A stretch of 64,000 nucleotides of DNA, taken from the NCBI RefSeq assembly GCF_017916325.1, contig NC_090163.1:232501-296500 (forward strand), written 5' to 3'. Source of the stretch: Leishmania martiniquensis. Lineage: Eukaryota > Euglenozoa > Kinetoplastea > Trypanosomatida > Trypanosomatidae. Both the position numbers and the translations under genes were made by a program. A model generated the notes under the pieces. That model was not told the DNA's origin and made no database searches. It saw only the letters and a program-made list of their open reading frames with translations. Positions 40,133 to 49,750 of the stretch are shown here, piece by piece (position 1 is the first letter of the stretch; each line of letters begins with the position of its first letter).

Positions 40133-41468
40133 GCTGTACACAGACACACACTCTCCCTTCCTCTTTTGACGTACAGAAGCACCGCAACAAGTCGCGCAGC
40201 GAATGAGCAGTTATGCAGAGAAGAAGCAGAAGCGAGTCGCCGTGCCGCCATTTTTTTTTTGGAATGCAGCCGCCGTCAATACAGAGCGTGCGTGTCGAAA
40301 AAGAGAGGCGCGCACGTATCCACACATGCGTGGGGGCCATCATACCAGGGGATGCGATCGATAATCAAGCAACGCCCACGAAGCAGAGCAGAGGAGGTTC
40401 CAAATGGGAAGCAACCGTCAAAGGGAACGAAGTAGACAATAGAAGCAACGAAAGACAAGTCCAGTGAGTTGTGTCATACAAGATCCAGGAACAGCAAGGC
40501 GGAATGGCCCTCTAGTCCGGCACGCACAGATGGCACGGCGCGATCGTGGCGGAGTGGGGGAGGGGGCAAGAAAAACGAGCAGTGGCAGCGATGGCGTACC
40601 CGTGCCTGTTGCTTTCGAGAAGAGGGCCATAACCAACCCCACAAGCGCCTTGTGCGCTCCCTTCGTGCATGCTGACAGCAGCCCTCTGGTGCGTCTCATG
40701 CGCCTCTCACACAGATCGCTCGGCCCGTTTGTTACTGCTACCACTGACATGTTATTCACTTGCTTGGCACTGTTCAAGGTCCTTGCTGAACATGAGATCC
40801 TCAGTCAAACCATGGAGGAAGGTGCTAGTACACATAGGTGCGCATATCACGAGCCGCGCTTTCTGCGAGGACGGAGAAAAGGAAAAGCGGGACGGAGAGA
40901 GAATCGGAGGGTAGCAAAGCGCAGAGAAAGCTCGCCAGCCGCGCAACAGGAACCCTTACCCCCTCTCGATCTCTTTGCCCGCAACTCTTCAACAGACCGC
41001 TCCTTACCCCCACACACACACACACCCTTCCTCTCTCTCTCCTCACTCCTCACCCTTTCCCTACTCTCCGCAGCAGCGTGGCGGGGACACAAAGCTGCGA
41101 GAGCCGCAGTAGAAAAAAGACGAGCGCACGCAAAGCTTACATCTGTAGCATCACGATCAAGTATACAAACACAGAGAGAAAGCCGCCAACAACCGAGTCA
41201 GAGGCGCACCCCATCACTCAAGTCGACGCGGCGTGCACCTCAGCATGGAAACAGAGCGATAAGGCGGGAGGCAGGCAGATACAAGAGGCGAAAAGGACAG
41301 GGATCATAAAGAATTTGTGCGCGATGCGCGCATGCAGTTCTGTGGCGAAGAGGCTCACAAAATACAAGCCATGAACGCATCACCAGAGGTAACCAGCGCA
41401 CGAAAGTAAAACGCTGTGAGTGTCGCGACCGAGGCCGCCCCTCTGCTCGTCCTGGGCCATGACTCTCC
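40133..41468. other. Intergenic spacer
   Basis: No supported gene. Contains a T10 run at 40251-40260 and a CA run near 41013-41023. The 281-residue plus frame at 40464-41309 is antisense to the unit and low complexity. Confidence 0.45.
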
Positions 41469-42761
41469 CTAGCAGCGCCGAGTGCTGCCCATGACGCTGT
41501 TCGGTGCCTGCAGTGGTTCGGTGTACATCGTGGTGTACTGCCCTGGAACCATTTCCGCTGGCGTGTAGGTTTCACCCGTGCGGACATCCTCACGCGGGTG
41601 GTGATACTGGGGATCGATGGTGTAGATGCCGTCCTGAATGTCAAAGACAGATTTGGCGCCGTGCTTGTGGCACACATCCGCCTCGGAAGAGCGATCCTGG
41701 TATGCGGATGAGTAGGTGGTCACCCACTGCCCATCGTTACGCGTTTGAAGGCGTGTATCACGCTGCGTGACGGCCATCTCGTGTGCTTCAGATAGGGCGT
41801 AGTTTGTGTTGCGTAGCGGTACCGTGGCGTCGCGATCATTCATGTGGCTCGCCTCGGAAACGTCGTACGCTGCATGCTCGCGGTGGGTAGTACTCATCCA
41901 GTCCTTGGCTGAGTAGGGCTCGTAGCCTTGTGGCAGGGCTTGTTTGTGGCTATCCTCTAGTGAGCTACGTAGTTGCTTGTGGTCCACGGTGCGGCCCCGC
42001 TGGAGGGTCTGAAACGTGCGCTCTCGGCGTCGCGGCCCCTCGCGCTCGACGTTGTTGTAGCGGCTCTTATACATGTCCACTCCATCCTCATCCTCCCTCC
42101 AGTCCTTCTGCCGATACGCTGGCGGGTCCATCTTGCTGAAGTCACAGTAGTCGTCTGAGGTGAGGCGAAACGCATCCGGTGCTGCGCCCTTGGCGTACGG
42201 CGTTGCCTCCAGATCGTCCAGCTCTCGCTTGAGGGCGTCCTCCTTGGCCTGTCCGGCGCGAAGCGCTTGCAGCACACCATCATCGAAGGCGCGGGGAATG
42301 GCCTGATTAGTGGTTTGCAGAGTGAGGAACCGCGGCTTTCGCAGGCCGTCAGTGCCCTGTCCTCGGGCAGCGCCATGGTCATCGCCGCTTGCGCCCAGTT
42401 TCTGCATCTGCGACGCGTTCAAGCCTCCCGTGTTGCTGTTGCCGTCGTCTAGGATCAAGTGAAGCCCGACATTTGTGTAATCTAGTGTGCGAGGGTAGCT
42501 TGTTCGGTCCTTCGGAAACGGCACCAGCTTGCGGTTTATCTCTGCTTGAAAGGGATAGGGCTGCTTGCACACCACGTCGTCTGGAGCACGAGGCGGTACC
42601 TCGCCCGTCGCACCCCAGTATGCGCTGGGTGCAAAGCCCTCCAAGCTGCGTGACTTCAAAAAATCCGTGACAGCGTCCGCGTCGGCCGGTACGCTGCCGG
42701 TGCTGCACTGCGAGTAGGCAAGGGCACCATTGACATTTCGACCGAGGCGCGGTGACTGCAT
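41469..42761 (-). CDS. Hypothetical protein, possible axonemal/microtubule-associated
   Basis: 430 residues from MQSPRLGRNVNGALAYSQCS (ATG 42761). It is hydrophilic, without TM segments, rich in short aromatic/charged blocks separated by flexible stretches, for example PSAYWGATGEVPPRAP, KDRTSYPRTLDYTNVGLHL, DDYCDFSKMDPPAYRQKDW, YEPYSAKDWMSTTHREHAAY and SVFDIQDGIYTIDPQYHHP. This kind of extended, Tyr/Pro/Asp-rich chain with spaced S-T-x-x-Y/H elements is typical of microtubule inner proteins and other axonemal fibre proteins, so a flagellar role is plausible. I do not recognise a named family. Ends in a cysteine (GSTRRC). Confidence 0.8.
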   Translation of the reverse strand: MQSPRLGRNVNGALAYSQCSTGSVPADADAVTDFLKSRSLEGFAPSAYWGATGEVPPRAPDDVVCKQPYPFQAEINRKLVPFPKDRTSYPRTLDYTNVGLHLILDDGNSNTGGLNASQMQKLGASGDDHGAARGQGTDGLRKPRFLTLQTTNQAIPRAFDDGVLQALRAGQAKEDALKRELDDLEATPYAKGAAPDAFRLTSDDYCDFSKMDPPAYRQKDWREDEDGVDMYKSRYNNVEREGPRRRERTFQTLQRGRTVDHKQLRSSLEDSHKQALPQGYEPYSAKDWMSTTHREHAAYDVSEASHMNDRDATVPLRNTNYALSEAHEMAVTQRDTRLQTRNDGQWVTTYSSAYQDRSSEADVCHKHGAKSVFDIQDGIYTIDPQYHHPREDVRTGETYTPAEMVPGQYTTMYTEPLQAPNSVMGSTRRC

Positions 42762-44554
42762 GGCAGAGTGGTGAAGGTGAAGTTCTTAAAACTCTTCAAC
42801 ACGCGCGTGAGTGTGCTAAATAAAAAAAGGTTCTTGCACTCTTTGCTGCTGCGCTTTCACTGGCGCGCATGCACACATGTTTGTGAAGGTGTGAGCAGAC
42901 ACGCGAAGATGTATTCATTTTCGTAAGACGGTCGTATAAAAAGTGGAGGGGAAAGCACGCCGCGTGCAGGGACGAGTGTGAGGTGATTACGGAGAGGGAG
43001 CGGGGACAGGAAAGGAGCATCGCCAAGAGTGAAAGCTACGGGCCGCTCACAGCACGCGCTGTGCACCTCGGTGGAAAAGAGATCCGCGTTCGTGCGGGTG
43101 TGCATGTATGCGTGTGTATGGTCACCACGCGCACAGCTGGAGCAGCTAAGGGTACGCAGCGGGGGCCTCCAGTCTCAGCAAGAGCAATGACCCCCTCGGT
43201 GTTACGTAGCTTCTCCACTGAGTGGGCGATCATATGTACAAGGAACGCGTCCCTTACATTGCCTCGGTGCTACCAGGAGAAGCGCACTGCTTTCTTCCAT
43301 AAACGGCGATGGACTATCTGAAGTGACATTTACAACTGCACCCACAAATGCATATATACACACCAATGTAACATGTGCTTCGCGCTTTCCTTCAGCATAA
43401 TCACCACGCCATAGCGCATTCACTCAACGCAACACCGTTTCTCGGCCCGCCACAGGCCCCATAGGCGTCGTCCGAGGCGGACGCAGATATGCGTCAAAGA
43501 AACGCGCCGACCATCTATTTGAGCACGGCCTCCGTCTCCCCCCCCCTCAATCTTCGCTCACCCAATATGCCGGTTCCCGCTCAGCACCTCCCCCCCTCTT
43601 ACGGTAGTCCAGGTACTCTCCGCACCAATGAGCAGAGTGAAGGCAGGCGGGCGTACCCCCGAGTTGCGCTGGTAGACTGCCCATCGCGTGTAGAACTCTC
43701 CCTTCTTCACCGTCGCAGGTCGCTCCAGCGCAGTACCATCGAGGACCAAATCACCAACATCAGCAGTGACGCACCGTTCTGTCTCCGCTGCGTCGCCCGC
43801 ACTCCACCCTGTGTGGCCATCAGGGGGGTATTTCAGCATTGGCAAGGCGTACTTGGGGTGCTTGACTCCCCTCCTCCCCGCGGAATGGGCACTGGACCCC
43901 AGAGAGGCCTCAAGATGAGGTGACCTGTGACCTCAGGGAGACGAAAACAAAAGGCGGAGACACGAATCCACTCGCACAAAGTAAGTGGAGTACGCACGAC
44001 AGGGAGGCATCGGCCTCGCAAGCACCGTTAGAAGAGTAAGCGACCCCTCTTCTTCGCCGCCAGTGCTGTCATGCACCAGCGCGCACCGCCCTGCGACTTG
44101 CCTACTTCCTCAAACCACACTATTCACGTGCGTTCTCAAACGCCTCGTTCGTGCTAAGGGAATGTCGAAAGAAATGCTTAGGGAAAGAGCTGCAGAAAGA
44201 ATCATATAGCAGAGGACAGAGGGGTCACGACTAGCGCTAGTTGCCAGGGCAAGTCAAACCCTCGCAGCTCCTCAGAAGCTACGACCGAGCGCCGCTCTTC
44301 TAACTTGGACTCCACCTCTTTTGTTCCTCTACACTTCATCTTCTCCACCTCTTCTCCAGCCTCCCTTTCTCTCTCCGTTTCCTTCTATAGGTGATGTGGC
44401 GCATGTGCCGACGTGCTTGAGCAAAGCCTCCGGCGCCGTGGTCAAAGATCCAAGAAACGAACAAAAAAAACGAACAGAAACGAGAGCCTCAGGTGCTTTC
44501 AGAGTTGAGGGTGCGTGGGATGGCTTCAGCAGGTCACTATGATAGGCATGCTCT
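42762..44554. other. Intergenic spacer (3' UTR of 222-aa gene) with SIDER-like block
   Basis: 1.8 kb with no supported gene. A GC-rich, non-repetitive block (about 43520-43930) stands out from the surrounding simple sequence and is listed separately. A 12-bp palindrome ACTAGCGCTAGT lies near 44233. Confidence 0.45.
43520..43930 (-). mobile_element. Candidate degenerate SIDER-type retroposon
   Basis: On the minus strand the block is GC-rich, complex and free of simple repeats, containing GGCCACACAGGGTGGAGTGC followed by GGGCGACGCAGCGGAGACAG, phrases I associate with Leishmania SIDER2 elements. It sits in the presumed 3' UTR of the 222-aa gene in the same orientation, the usual SIDER location. 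A 95-residue minus frame crosses it but resembles no protein. This is recall, not an alignment. Confidence 0.33.
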
Positions 44555-45223
44555 TCAGAGCGTGAGCCCCAAGCTCGCACCCAGGCTAGATTGCGCGTCG
44601 TGGATTCCCTGAAGCATCTGCAGCATTTCATCCAACGCCTCCAGCTGACGCTGAGTCTCACGCCGAAGCTCCTGCTCATGCAACAACTCTTTCTCAAGCA
44701 CTCGATTGCTCTCTTTCTTCGCCAGAAAGGCGTCCTCCTCTCGGTGCACCGCGTATGAAATCATTTTCATAATTAGGCCCGCCGGGTACGTGATGGCGCT
44801 CCCACCGCTATCCCCGTTTGGGGATCCAGCGACTCCCTGCGCGCCAGCGAGCATGAGCGAGGCCGGCACGTTGCCGTATTGATTTTGTGGGTAGAAAAGC
44901 GGACTGGTGGACCGCAGCGAGGGTGACGGGGCGATGGGGCAGCCCATCTCACTGTGTCGATCTCGCAGCACGCTCGTTCCTAGAAGATAAGCGGATGCGG
45001 GCACAGGGCCTGACACTAGCCTATGCTCGCCTGTTGTGTCACTGCTGCCGCCTGCAGGGTAGCATGGGGGTGCCAACTTTCCCTCGTGCCGCGGCATGTT
45101 GGTTGAGCCTTGACTAAGCGACATCGCCGGCGGCGGGCGAAACACGCCCGTAGATGTTTGCTGGCCCCACGGTGCGGTGGGGCCCAGATTGGGTGAAACA
45201 TACATCGAGGATGTTCGAGACAT
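44555..45223 (-). CDS. Hypothetical coiled-coil protein
   Basis: 222 residues from MSRTSSMYVSPNLGPTAPWG (ATG 45223); the in-frame upstream 51 residues are Ser/Leu/Phe-rich and UTR-like. Residues 1-150 are Pro/Ser/Gly-rich and disordered. The last 75 residues are helical, with a heptad-like region KKESNRVLEKELLHEQELRR followed by ETQRQLEALDEMLQMLQGI, predicting a coiled coil for dimerisation. A conserved-looking AGLIMKMISYAVHREEDAFL precedes it. No catalytic motif; function unknown. The composition shift toward a structured C-terminus and start-to-stop strand agreement with the unit support a real gene. Confidence 0.72.
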   Translation of the reverse strand: MSRTSSMYVSPNLGPTAPWGQQTSTGVFRPPPAMSLSQGSTNMPRHEGKLAPPCYPAGGSSDTTGEHRLVSGPVPASAYLLGTSVLRDRHSEMGCPIAPSPSLRSTSPLFYPQNQYGNVPASLMLAGAQGVAGSPNGDSGGSAITYPAGLIMKMISYAVHREEDAFLAKKESNRVLEKELLHEQELRRETQRQLEALDEMLQMLQGIHDAQSSLGASLGLTL

Positions 45224-45480
45224 GATCGATTCGATAATGTGAAAGAGAGAAACGGAAGAAAGAGAAAGGAGTGACGAAGAAGAGGGAGGAGCGCCACGGT
45301 AATCAGAGAAACGGCAGAACAAGTTAGAAAAGTCGACACACGAGGTGCGAGAATCCGCTGACGAGAAGCACACCAAAATTCCAGCAGCGAGTAAAAGTGC
45401 CTCTAAGAGGAAACAGTGACCAAGAACGAAGGAAAAAGGGGGTAGGCAGGAAGTCTGTCTTCGGAGCAGCCGTGAGGTAC

Positions 45481-45498
45481 ATATATATATATATATAT
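45481..45498. repeat. (AT)9 microsatellite, self-complementary
   Basis: Nine AT units, the same length as the tract at 12004-12021, in the 5' flank of the 222-aa gene. Confidence 0.95.
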
Positions 45499-46339
45499 GC
45501 GTGTAGATTTAAAAAGGGAACGGAAGGAGAGAAAAATGGCGCAATGCTGGCGTGCCACGAGCAGAATCTATAAACAGCGGAGTCAAATTGAAACGGTGCT
45601 GAGTCGGCACACGCTTGGGTGGTAGCACTGAGATGAGCGAGTATTTGGAACAGGAAAGGAGCTTATAAAGTGTGGTGATCGAAGATGGGGAATGTTTTGA
45701 GGGTATTGGAGAGTGGAACAGCGGTGATGGAGAGAGAAAAGAGGCCAGACAGACAAAAAAGCGAGCGAGAGAACCGTAGCACCACAAGAACGAGACAGAA
45801 GACGGGAGACCAAACAGAAAGACACCTAATATGCTAATCTCCTACCTAGAAAGAGGGGGTTATAGAAGTGAATAAGGAGAGTGGTGGGGCGCACAGACAC
45901 ACAAGCTCTAGGAGGGACAACACAGGATCGATCTACCGTGAAAGGGGTGAAAGGTGAAAGTGCGCCCCTTCTGAGAAACGATAGGAAACAGATGTAGGCA
46001 ATGTAACAAGGGGTGAAGCGCGGAGTGAGGTAAGGTAAAGAGGGGGTGAATATCAATTGCACTAAAGAGAGACAGTGACGGCAGGTGTTGTCACTACCAC
46101 CAAAGAGGAAGAAAAAAAAGCACAGCAGACTGAGCAGCCGCCCACACAATCTCAGCACTGAAAGTTGGCAAGACAGATACGAGAGGATGGCAACGCAGAA
46201 GAGTGACGCGTTAGTAATATAGAAAAGGGGGAGCCGCGCGTTTGCAAGGTAAGTATGCAAAACGGCAAGATATCAAAGCAAAGGAGGAAGAGTGAGTTTC
46301 AAGGAGAGAGCCGGGGAAGAAGCAGTGAGTACCAGAAAA

Positions 46340-46620
46340 GAACGACGCCAGAGAGGGTGGCCTTCCCAGCGTTGTCGGATTTCATTTGCTCTCCGGGTAT
46401 GGGCCTGATGCCGGCTCTCCACCGGAGCTGCACATCAACGAGAAACCCAATGGCACAAGAGACATTAAGGAAAGGCTACCGATGTAATGGCCATGAATGT
46501 CCTTCTGGATGGACCACGTGTCTTGAGGAGAGAGGGAGTGGGACACAGCGCGAGTGTCGCAGAGACCTCAACAAGCTTTTGGAAGGAGAGATCAAGCACC
46601 TGCACTTGCCGGTTACTGGG
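46340..46620 (-). mobile_element. Possible SIDER-like remnant
   Basis: A complex, moderately GC-rich block in otherwise purine-biased spacer. On the minus strand it includes CTCCGGTGGAGAGCCGGCAT followed by CAGGCCCATACCCGGAGAG, resembling SIDER phrases from memory only. Located in the 3' UTR region of the RAD5-like gene. Confidence 0.22.
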
Positions 46621-46818
46621 CCCTCCTACACACACACGCACCATGCATTGAAGCATTAGCTAGTAATCACTTGTCTCTTCTCCACGCCTCACTTGCCTTA
46701 CAGCTTTCGTATTGTTTTTTTCTCTGTTTCTGAGAAGTAGAATGTATATGCGCAACATAGACGAAAAAGGAAAAGAGTCCATTTCTCTCCCACTCCTCGC
46801 TCGCCTGTAAAGAGTCAC

Positions 46819-49182
46819 TCATACAACAGTGATTTCGCTTTCATCATCCCCTTGAGCACTGCAGATTACAGGCTGAAGAGTAGATTCGTCTTCAGCAGAC
46901 GCGGATTTCGGCCGCGTGCCCCCGCTGTCAGGCGTGTGGTCAGACAGCTGCAAGGCAGCATCATCTTGGTTGCCCTCTCCGACATACCTCAGACGTGTCA
47001 TGAGCTCTTGGAGACGCGAGGCAGCTACCTGAGCTCCTGAGCTGCCCGCTGTGGCAGCGCGCAGGACTGCGTCACCAAACTCCTTTTTCCGCTGACATAT
47101 TTCGTAGCAGTATTGCTCAATCGTGTCGGCGATAATGAATCGTGAGACGTAAACTGGCTTCTTCTGTCCGATGCGATAGCAGCGGTGGACCGCCTGCTCT
47201 TCGATGGCGGGGTTCCACCACGGGTCAACGACGACCACATGATTCGCCGCGGTAAGGTTCAGACCGACGCCGGTTGCGGTTTTGCTCGCCAGCACGATTT
47301 TGATATGATCACTAGTCTGAAACTGGCGAATAACAGCATTTCGGTTAGAAAGCGGCATGGTCCCGTCGATGCGCAGACACGCGATGTTGTATCGATCAAG
47401 AGCGACACTGATAACGTCCATGAAGGAAGTGAACTGAGAGAAAATGATCATTTTATCAGCGGGGTGATTCTTCTGCATATCGTGAATGGCGCGCAGCACC
47501 ATTCGGAGCTTTGTACTCAGTTCAAACTCAAGGTTCTTGTATTGAGCAATGCGCTGGCTTGAACTTGGTGTAGTCTTTTTGAAGACAGAACTAAAGGTAA
47601 CCGTGTACGAGCACGTCGGGCACTCGATTCGAGCAGCAATGTCGTCGCCGTCGACAGCATCACGGAAACGCAGCAGCAAGCACTCGTAGCAGAACGCGTG
47701 ACCGCACTTGGTGACCACCGATGAGCTTGCTTCACTCTTGCAAATGCCACACACAGAGACCTGAATGGCACGGCCCTGACTGATCCAGCTGTGACAGCAA
47801 GCCTGCCGAAGTCGTGTCATCATGGCAAATATGTGAAAGACACCTTCTTTATGTTCCGATGTGGCTATAGCACTTTTTGATCGTGCCAAAATGCTGTTGT
47901 ACATATGCGACTCCCTCACGCTAAACGGTTGCTTAATGACAACTTCTGTCTTAGGCGGAAGCTTCACTAAAACCTCCTTCACGCCATTTCGCATCATCAC
48001 TGGCCCACGTCTCAGAAATGCGGGCTGTAGCGACCTTGCAATACTCCGCTGTAGCAGCGGATCTGCAAGAAGCTCCTCTGTATTGCCTCCTGGTAGCACA
48101 GGCAAACGCGGAAGGCCGACAAAGTACAACAGGTTCTGCAAGTCGTCGATCGAGTTGTGCAGGGGTGTCGCCGTCACGGCCCACCGATGAAGTCCTTGTA
48201 GTTCCTGAACTGCGCGCCACCGCTGCGTCCGCGCATGGCGAATCATATGGGCCTCGTCAAGGATGATCCGCTTCCACTGAATGTGAAAAAGGGGGCCTGC
48301 CTCTTTACGACTAAAGGTGAACGAACGGTGATCATCACCGGGGACGAAAGCCGGCGCAGCGGAGTGAGTGAGTGTATCGTAGGTGGTGATGACAAAGTCA
48401 AACGTTTCAAGCTCTGTACTGTTGATCAGTTTGCTATCGCCGTGATAGAGATACACTCTAAGATTTCGAGAAGCCTTCACTTTCGATTCGATCTCCGACT
48501 TCCATTGAAGCATAAGGGCAGCCGGAACTACAACAAGAGTGCGCAACTCCTTCGATTTGATTAAAAAGAAATCTTTCTTCTCAGCATCATCGAGGAAATC
48601 GATCGCGCGCTTCTGATAAGAAGGGTAAAACTTTCCCGCAAATATCAACCACTTGTCGATCTCTCCTCGGACCCTTTTGTAGTTCCCTTCCTTTGTTTTT
48701 AGGAGGTCAGTGGTACTGGAGATGAGCGATGAAAGATCCTCTGCCGGGCGATTGATTCGTGAACAGTTCGCTATAACGCTGATTCTTTGCAGCTGTCGAA
48801 GCACTGTGAGTAGCCGACTCCCTTCCGCTAGTATTCTCCGGGGGCAGCTTTGCCTCGAGAGCAATTCCTTGTTTATTTCATGAGACACTAGACAAAGTCC
48901 AATCATCTGCACTGTCTTCCCCATTCCGAGGTGGTCTGCCATGATGCCACCGACGTGGTCAATTTCTCGGTGCATCATCCACCCCACACCTTCTTTCTGA
49001 AAAGGTAATAGCTGCGTATTCATATCCGAAACATCTATGCTTCGCAGCTCATCCTCGTAAGAGAAGGAGGAGTAGAACCCGCGGACTGGGGCCGCATCGG
49101 AGGAACAGAAGGTACCTTGGCTAACCACAGCTAAATTGCCGCCCGTGAATTTGAGCCGGAAGAGCTTGCATAGCTTCATCAT
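46819..49182 (-). CDS. SNF2-family DNA-dependent ATPase with RING finger (RAD5/RAD16/HLTF type)
   Basis: 787 residues from MMKLCKLFRLKF (ATG 49182; the open frame reaches a TTG at 49251). Motifs: LLPFQKEGVGWMM; Walker A as DHLGMGKT (83-90) instead of DExGLGKT; DEAH (309-312); VTATPLHN; then a C3HC4 RING finger (about 478-524, CGIC...CGHAFCYEC...CPTC) lodged between the two RecA lobes; FSQFTSFMDV; LASKTATGVGLNLTAANHVV; DPWWNPAIEEQAVHRCYRIG. A RING inserted in the helicase is diagnostic for the RAD5/RAD16/HLTF/SHPRH group: DNA repair, replication-fork reversal and PCNA ubiquitylation, or nucleotide-excision repair. There is no HIRAN domain and the N-terminus is short, so RAD16-like is favoured. 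Codon third positions are visibly less GC-rich than in genes further left. Confidence 0.9.
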   Translation of the reverse strand: MMKLCKLFRLKFTGGNLAVVSQGTFCSSDAAPVRGFYSSFSYEDELRSIDVSDMNTQLLPFQKEGVGWMMHREIDHVGGIMADHLGMGKTVQMIGLCLVSHEINKELLSRQSCPRRILAEGSRLLTVLRQLQRISVIANCSRINRPAEDLSSLISSTTDLLKTKEGNYKRVRGEIDKWLIFAGKFYPSYQKRAIDFLDDAEKKDFFLIKSKELRTLVVVPAALMLQWKSEIESKVKASRNLRVYLYHGDSKLINSTELETFDFVITTYDTLTHSAAPAFVPGDDHRSFTFSRKEAGPLFHIQWKRIILDEAHMIRHARTQRWRAVQELQGLHRWAVTATPLHNSIDDLQNLLYFVGLPRLPVLPGGNTEELLADPLLQRSIARSLQPAFLRRGPVMMRNGVKEVLVKLPPKTEVVIKQPFSVRESHMYNSILARSKSAIATSEHKEGVFHIFAMMTRLRQACCHSWISQGRAIQVSVCGICKSEASSSVVTKCGHAFCYECLLLRFRDAVDGDDIAARIECPTCSYTVTFSSVFKKTTPSSSQRIAQYKNLEFELSTKLRMVLRAIHDMQKNHPADKMIIFSQFTSFMDVISVALDRYNIACLRIDGTMPLSNRNAVIRQFQTSDHIKIVLASKTATGVGLNLTAANHVVVVDPWWNPAIEEQAVHRCYRIGQKKPVYVSRFIIADTIEQYCYEICQRKKEFGDAVLRAATAGSSGAQVAASRLQELMTRLRYVGEGNQDDAALQLSDHTPDSGGTRPKSASAEDESTLQPVICSAQGDDESEITVV

Positions 49183-49750
49183 GCACTGTGAATCAGATTT
49201 ACTGATTCTTTCTGAAATCTGTAATCCCCCTAAGTGGTGGCTTCTGATCAAACGATCAGAAAAAGAGGGCGGCCGATCCTGTGACGAAAAAACTGTCTAC
49301 AGTAAAAAGCTGTTTTTGCCTTTACTTGCTTCAAACCAAAAAAAAGAGAGACCCGATGATCGATCCAACCCATGATTGAACTACCTGAAGCGGTGCAAGA
49401 GTTAGTCACGAAAATGGCGTGGGATAGAAAACTAACACGACAATGAAGTGCAAGGATGTGAAGTGATCGATACGTTACTTCCTGATGCAGCTTTTCGAGC
49501 ATGACACTTTGGGGCCATAGCCACGCTAACGTGGGAGACTATGAGGCTCGATTTATTTCTTAAACGGGGTTTTATGGAAGCGCACCTCCCTCGGCGCCGT
49601 GACGCCTCTTACAGTAATATTTTTGACTTCGTGAGAACCTCCCACCTACAGAGCAGCGATCAATGAACATAGACGTGGGCAGAAAACTGTATAGCATAGG
49701 CAAGATCATCGACGGCGGCCTTGGCATTCATACACAGCAGCAAAATGGTA
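49183..49750. other. Intergenic spacer
   Basis: 568 nt between the 478-aa gene and the RAD5-like gene; AT-richer than the spacers to the left. An 84-residue minus frame (49248-49502) overlaps the pre-ATG region of the RAD5-like gene and is not supported. Confidence 0.4.

Larger units (their letters stand above)
45224..46818. other. Intergenic spacer (RAD5-like 3' UTR)
   Basis: No supported gene. It has (AT)9 at 45481-45498, purine-rich plus strand throughout 45500-46330 and a more complex block at about 46340-46620 noted separately. Confidence 0.45.

Noticed and set aside
40464..41309. 281-residue plus frame
   Set aside because: Opposite to the transcription direction of the unit and compositionally biased; no motif.
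44231..44243. 12-bp palindrome ACTAGCGCTAGT
   Set aside because: Short enough to arise by chance in 64 kb and without a meaningful context.
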